Source: an uncultured Gemmatimonadaceae bacterium
GTDB taxonomy: Bacteria; Gemmatimonadota; Gemmatimonadetes; Gemmatimonadales; Gemmatimonadaceae
Assembly: GCA_955652265.1 (NCBI GenBank)
Contig: CATPBD010000142.1
Location: 1-9,249 of the forward strand
Direction: 5' to 3'
Length of the DNA stretch: 9,249 nucleotides
This document shows positions 6,363-9,249 of this stretch, one piece after another. Position numbers and translations under genes: made by a program. The notes beneath the pieces are model-generated. The model was not told where the DNA came from, did not search any database, and saw only the letters and a list, made by a program, of their open reading frames with translations. Numbering within the stretch: the stretch's first letter is position 1; every line of letters begins with the position of its first letter.

Positions 6363-7358
6363 TCACGGGACTATGCGCGTCTCGCCGTGTCGCATGATCC
6401 AGAGATTTTCGCTGTGGCGTCCCGCCGCTTGCCACCGATCGCGCATGCGCGCCGGCGGTTCATCCATCGGTTCATCGGTGAGCTTGAAAGTCCCCCAATG
6501 AGCCGCAGCCATGACAAACGGTGTTCCGTCCAGGCCGGTTTCCAGTTGGTCTACGGCGTTGATACAATCTTCCGGGTTCATGTGCACCGCACCCATGAAC
6601 CAGCGAGGCTCGTAAGCACCGATAGGCAGAATCGCCACATCGAATGGCCCGCTTCGGCTGGCGATCAAGCCAAAATCCGGGTGAAGGGCAGTATCGCCAG
6701 CAAAGAAGAGAGAGTGACCGGGGGTTCGCAGCGACCAGCCACACCAGAGGGTGTGGTTTCGCGTGCCGAGGGTTCGTCCGGAGAAATGTTGGGCGGGAAG
6801 GCAGGTCAAGCGCAGCGCTCCGAGTGCACTCTCGTCCCACCAGTCACACTCTATGACGTCGGATGCGCCTCGGCGGCGAAGAAAGTCTCCCACCCCGAGT
6901 GGAGCATACCACGCCGTCGCTGGATAGCGCTCCGCGAGGCGCGACACGGTCGATGAGTCAAGATGGTCATAATGGTCGTGCGAAAGAAGAACAGCGTCGA
7001 TGGGCGGCAACCGATCAAAGCCCACTGCGGGTGGGACCCATCGTCTCGGCCCGGCGAACTGTACCGGTGAGGCGCGTTCGCTCCACATGGGATCTGTCAG
7101 GACATTCAGTCCGGCGATCTGAATCAGGAAGCTGGTGTGTCCGATCCAGGTGATAGTGCACTGATCCGGGGCAGCTCGTGGAACGACGTACGATGGGGTG
7201 ACAAGGGTAAACACGCTTGGGTCGGGGTCGGGCCGCCGCGGATTTCGCCTTCGCTCGATCAACGACCATTTCAGAAAATCGAGAAATCCGTGCATTTGCG
7301 CGGATGGCCAGGGATTGCGAAAGCCACCTCCTGGTCGATGGTGGTCGAGTCGTTGCAT
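6363..7358 (-). CDS. NAPE-PLD-like metallo-beta-lactamase-fold hydrolase
   Basis: This is a 331-residue protein. The long start is supported by the N-terminal FRNPWP motif at 13-18, which matches the RFVNPWPTW region I recall in mammalian N-acyl-phosphatidylethanolamine phospholipase D. Two-metal ligands are all present: His127, His129, Asp131 and His132 in SHDHYDH, His191 in PAQHFSGR, Asp222 in AGDTALH and His287 in AHWGTF. His259 (VHMNPED) matches a further conserved active-site His. The block GPFDVAILPIGAYEPRWFM is also nearly that of NAPE-PLD. Expected chemistry is zinc-dependent phosphodiester cleavage, possibly of N-acylated phosphatidylethanolamine. Bacterial relatives are mostly untested, so the substrate is inferred. 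No signal peptide or membrane span is seen. It starts 4 bases after the aldo/keto reductase stop, so the two almost certainly share an mRNA. Confidence 0.94.
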   Translation of the reverse strand: MQRLDHHRPGGGFRNPWPSAQMHGFLDFLKWSLIERRRNPRRPDPDPSVFTLVTPSYVVPRAAPDQCTITWIGHTSFLIQIAGLNVLTDPMWSERASPVQFAGPRRWVPPAVGFDRLPPIDAVLLSHDHYDHLDSSTVSRLAERYPATAWYAPLGVGDFLRRRGASDVIECDWWDESALGALRLTCLPAQHFSGRTLGTRNHTLWCGWSLRTPGHSLFFAGDTALHPDFGLIASRSGPFDVAILPIGAYEPRWFMGAVHMNPEDCINAVDQLETGLDGTPFVMAAAHWGTFKLTDEPMDEPPARMRDRWQAAGRHSENLWIMRHGETRIVP

Positions 7359-7362
7359 ATCT

Positions 7363-8466
7363 CTAACTGAGCTCAGCGCGTTCCAGATTCTGTTCGAGGT
7401 GGGCGACAGATTTCATTCCAACCAGTGCGGCAGTGAGTGGCAGCGACTGCGCGAACGCGATTGCGCGCCGAGCATCGCTGTTGAACCCCGGAAAGGCGGA
7501 GCGAAGCTGTTCGGGGAGCGATCGCGTGAGCTGCGATTGCATGAGAGTGGCACTGCCGACTATTCCCACGCCGAAGCGGTGCGCGGCCTCCAGCACCGAG
7601 ACGCGCTCTGATCCCACGCACTGAGTGGGAACCCGTACTGCCTCCGTCATTGCGAGGTTGATAGGGAGCTGGGCGATCCTGAAGTGGTGGCTTTCACCGC
7701 CGACCTCGCGCGCGATCGTCACGAGCTCCTCAAGGCTGAGATGATTCCTAGCTTCGGGCGGTACGCGGAACCCGTTCCAGGTCGAGCAGCCGTAAAAGCC
7801 AATGATCCCACGCTCGATCTGTTGCTCCAACGCCGAGAATGCCGCGCCGATCGCGCTCAGGAATTTGGAGCGAGTCAACACATCGAGCTGTTGTTCGGGG
7901 TTGTGGAGATAGTAGAGGTCGATGAAAGCAAGGCCGAGATTGCGCCTGCTACGCTCGATCTGGTCGTTCAGGTACCGTGGGGTGAGGCAGTGGCCGCCGG
8001 ATACGACATCCTCCGGCTGCATTACGCCGGGCCCGTAATACTCGCTGTCCAGAAAGCCGCGGTATCCTTCCTTGGTGGCAGGCGGCGTGCGCTCGAGCGG
8101 TATGTATCCGCCTTTGGTGCAGACCACTATTTCTTCGCGCTTGATGGCCCCCCGAGACATCAGGGTGCGAACCGCCTCTCTAATTGCGCGTTCCGAGCGC
8201 TGGCATCTGTAGTTGATAGCGGTGTCCAACAAATTCACGCCTTTCTCGACAGCCGCAATGACGGTCGCGGTGTAACGTCCGTCTTCGGCGTCATCGCATT
8301 CGCCGAGATAAGTGCCAAGACCGAGCGAGGAAACCACCAGTCCGTCAGCGAGGGGCCGATAAAAATGGTCGGTCTGCCCGTTCTCGAACCGCTTTCGAAA
8401 TCGCCGCGTACCATCCGCGGTCGCGCGTCCCTCGATGAGAGGCTGTAATCCTTTCGATCGACCCAT
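7363..8466 (-). CDS. Aldo/keto reductase
   Basis: This is a 367-residue protein from the ATG at 8464-8466. A GTG at 8550 would add 28 residues that do not resemble the family; neither start has a strong ribosome binding site. The AKR barrel signatures are clear, numbered from the ATG. SSLGLGTYLG lies at about 46-55. The catalytic tetrad is Asp81 and Tyr86 in LLDTAINYRCQRSERAI, Lys118 in VVCTKGG and His188 in LYYLHNPE. The end has the usual GIVGSATLMQ and ALVGMKSVAHLEQNL nucleotide-binding region, so NADPH-dependent carbonyl reduction is expected. At 367 residues it is longer than a typical AKR of about 300-330. The extra length lies in the N-terminal leader and in an insert after the catalytic Lys (about 120-160, rich in Gly and Tyr). 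It is the first gene of the minus-strand group; its substrate cannot be read from sequence. Confidence 0.93.
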   Translation of the reverse strand: MGRSKGLQPLIEGRATADGTRRFRKRFENGQTDHFYRPLADGLVVSSLGLGTYLGECDDAEDGRYTATVIAAVEKGVNLLDTAINYRCQRSERAIREAVRTLMSRGAIKREEIVVCTKGGYIPLERTPPATKEGYRGFLDSEYYGPGVMQPEDVVSGGHCLTPRYLNDQIERSRRNLGLAFIDLYYLHNPEQQLDVLTRSKFLSAIGAAFSALEQQIERGIIGFYGCSTWNGFRVPPEARNHLSLEELVTIAREVGGESHHFRIAQLPINLAMTEAVRVPTQCVGSERVSVLEAAHRFGVGIVGSATLMQSQLTRSLPEQLRSAFPGFNSDARRAIAFAQSLPLTAALVGMKSVAHLEQNLERAELS

Positions 8467-8586
8467 TGCGGAGAGGCTACGAACGTTGCACAACTCGCGC
8501 AAGGTGGATGCGAGGTGGACTGGCCGCTTCGTTGCGGTTTGCGCGTTCACAGACTACGAACTTCTCACCACAACTGCTCCCGAAAC
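8467..8586. other. Divergent intergenic region
   Basis: These 120 bases separate the minus-strand aldo/keto reductase from the plus-strand lipoprotein candidate, so promoters for both directions are expected here. I searched by eye for -35/-10 pairs and found none convincing on either strand. If the reductase uses the GTG at 8550, most of this stretch is coding instead. Confidence 0.3.
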
Positions 8587-8823
8587 GTGAAAAATGACGC
8601 CTTCCTGCTCGTTACGCTTGCTGGCTGCGCGCAGCAGCATCCGGTCGTTCTTGCGCCGGTGCGCATGGAAACTCCAGCCAGCGCCCGATACAACCTCCAC
8701 ACAACCGCCGTGACTGGCGTCCGGCTCTGGCCCGATCCTTCGGTTCCTGACTGGAATCCCTCAAATGACACTTGGGGAAACCCACCACCAGCGAATCCAA
8801 TGAGCCCGGTTACGCGCAAGTAA
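8587..8823 (+). CDS. Possible small Pro-rich lipoprotein
   Basis: The GTG at 8587 gives 78 residues. A very short leader (one Lys, then FLLVTLAG) is followed by a lipobox, LAGC with Cys14. After the Cys comes a mature part with no recognised domain, rich in Pro, Thr, Asn and Trp and lacking long hydrophobic runs. The lipobox suggests attachment to the outer face of a membrane. Against it, there is no Shine-Dalgarno before the GTG, the leader is shorter than usual and it contains an Asp. No similarity to a named family is recognised. It lies 72 bases upstream of the desaturase on the same strand and could be in one transcript. Confidence 0.42.
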   Translation: MKNDAFLLVTLAGCAQQHPVVLAPVRMETPASARYNLHTTAVTGVRLWPDPSVPDWNPSNDTWGNPPPANPMSPVTRK

Positions 8824-8832
8824 CGTGGTCGT

Positions 8833-8862
8833 TTGGATTAGGAGAGACGCTCCGATTAGATT
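8833..8862 (+). promoter_or_regulatory. Weak candidate promoter before the desaturase
   Basis: TTGGAT at 8833-8838 and TAGATT at 8857-8862 lie 18 bases apart, matching the sigma-70 consensus at only 3 and 4 of 6 positions. A direct repeat GATTAG (8836-8841 and 8854-8859) overlaps both elements and could be a protein-binding site. This is a guess based on position in the 72-base gap. Confidence 0.2.
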
Positions 8863-8895
8863 GCGGGTGTACCAGACAGATCACTGGAGTACGTA

Positions 8896-9249
8896 ATGCC
8901 GGATTTTGGAAGCTGGGCAACGGCTTGGTGGAAGCCGATTCTGTTCGTAATCGTCGCCGGACACCTAACCAATGTGTCCGTCACGCTGTTTTTGCACCGC
9001 GCTCAAACCCATCGTGGGGTGAAGCTTCACTACCTGGCTGCGTTGCCAATGAGGATATGGCTGTGGCTCTCGACAGCCATCGTCACGAAGGAATGGGTGG
9101 CGTGCCACCGAAAGCACCACGCCTTCGCCGACCGCGAAGGGGATCCGCACAGCCCGCTTATGGAAGGATTGCGGAACATCGTGCTGAAGGGCGCCTTCTA
9201 CTATAGAAAGACAGTTCGCCAGCCCGGAGTCCTCGACAAGTACGGCAAG
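8896..9249 (+). CDS. DesA-type acyl-CoA (fatty acid) desaturase, 3' end outside window
   Basis: The ATG at 8896 has GGAG 6 bases upstream, and the frame is open to the last base, giving 118 residues. Two of the three diiron histidine boxes are present: HX4H at His34-His39 (LHRAQTHRG) and HXXHH at His71, His74 and His75 (CHRKHHAFAD), followed by DPHSP. Two hydrophobic segments flank the first box (about 14-33 and 46-63), as expected of an integral inner-membrane enzyme. The run TKEWVACHRKHH, DPHSP and LDKYGK fits the bacterial DesA/OLE1-like acyl-CoA delta-9 desaturases as I recall them. Expected role: oxygen-dependent introduction of a cis double bond into saturated fatty acyl chains, adjusting membrane fluidity. 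The third His box would lie beyond the window, so completeness cannot be judged. Confidence 0.95.
   Translation, partial: MPDFGSWATAWWKPILFVIVAGHLTNVSVTLFLHRAQTHRGVKLHYLAALPMRIWLWLSTAIVTKEWVACHRKHHAFADREGDPHSPLMEGLRNIVLKGAFYYRKTVRQPGVLDKYGK

Noticed and set aside
7612..7630. TCCCAC and GTGGGA inverted repeat with 7-base spacer
   Set aside because: Deep inside the aldo/keto reductase coding region; arms of 6 bases are expected by chance in 9 kb.
7684..8448. 254-residue open frame on the plus strand
   Set aside because: It lies wholly opposite the aldo/keto reductase, which has all four catalytic residues. The frame has no recognisable motif and is explained by codon bias.
8772..9206. 144-residue plus-strand frame
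   Set aside because: Out of frame with the desaturase, which has a ribosome binding site and two histidine boxes over the same bases.

Overview
The window looks like a chromosomal segment from a free-living, GC-rich, Gram-negative-type bacterium. Supporting signs are Sec signal peptides and a lipobox, a secreted M28 zinc peptidase, a PafA-type phosphatase, and a Ser/Arg/Lys-rich histone-H1-like protein. The gene mix would suit Gemmatimonadota, Acidobacteriota or a relative, but that is an impression; no rRNA or marker gene is present to prove it. I see no tRNA, rRNA, insertion sequence, integrase, CRISPR array or phage gene. Coding is dense, and no stretch longer than about 120 bases lacks a gene.

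Layout. (1) Positions 1-5877 hold five plus-strand genes with small gaps or overlaps: the 3' part of a PafA-like alkaline phosphatase, an Smr-domain protein, a secreted glutamate-carboxypeptidase-II-like M28 peptidase, a Crp/Fnr-family regulator, and an alpha/beta-hydrolase whose start lies 6 bases after the regulator's stop. (2) Positions 5880-8466 hold three minus-strand genes, transcribed in the order aldo/keto reductase, NAPE-PLD-like metallo-beta-lactamase-fold hydrolase, and the small basic histone-like protein. The last converges tail to tail on the hydrolase with a 2-base gap. (3) After a 120-base divergent intergenic region, the plus strand has a possible 78-residue lipoprotein and the 5' part of a DesA-type acyl-CoA desaturase cut by the right edge.

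How they may work together (inference). The left block pairs nutrient-scavenging envelope hydrolases (phosphate release, peptide trimming) with a regulator and a probable esterase. The right block leans toward lipids: an N-acyl-phosphatidylethanolamine-phospholipase-D-like enzyme, a reductase and a fatty-acid desaturase. No multi-gene defence or mobile system is visible. The points most worth a second look are: a 14-bp stem just inside the alpha/beta-hydrolase gene; a perfect 7-6-7 inverted repeat with Crp-like geometry at the end of the regulator gene; the replacement of key residues in the Smr, M28 and Crp-like proteins; and the low-complexity histone-like protein.
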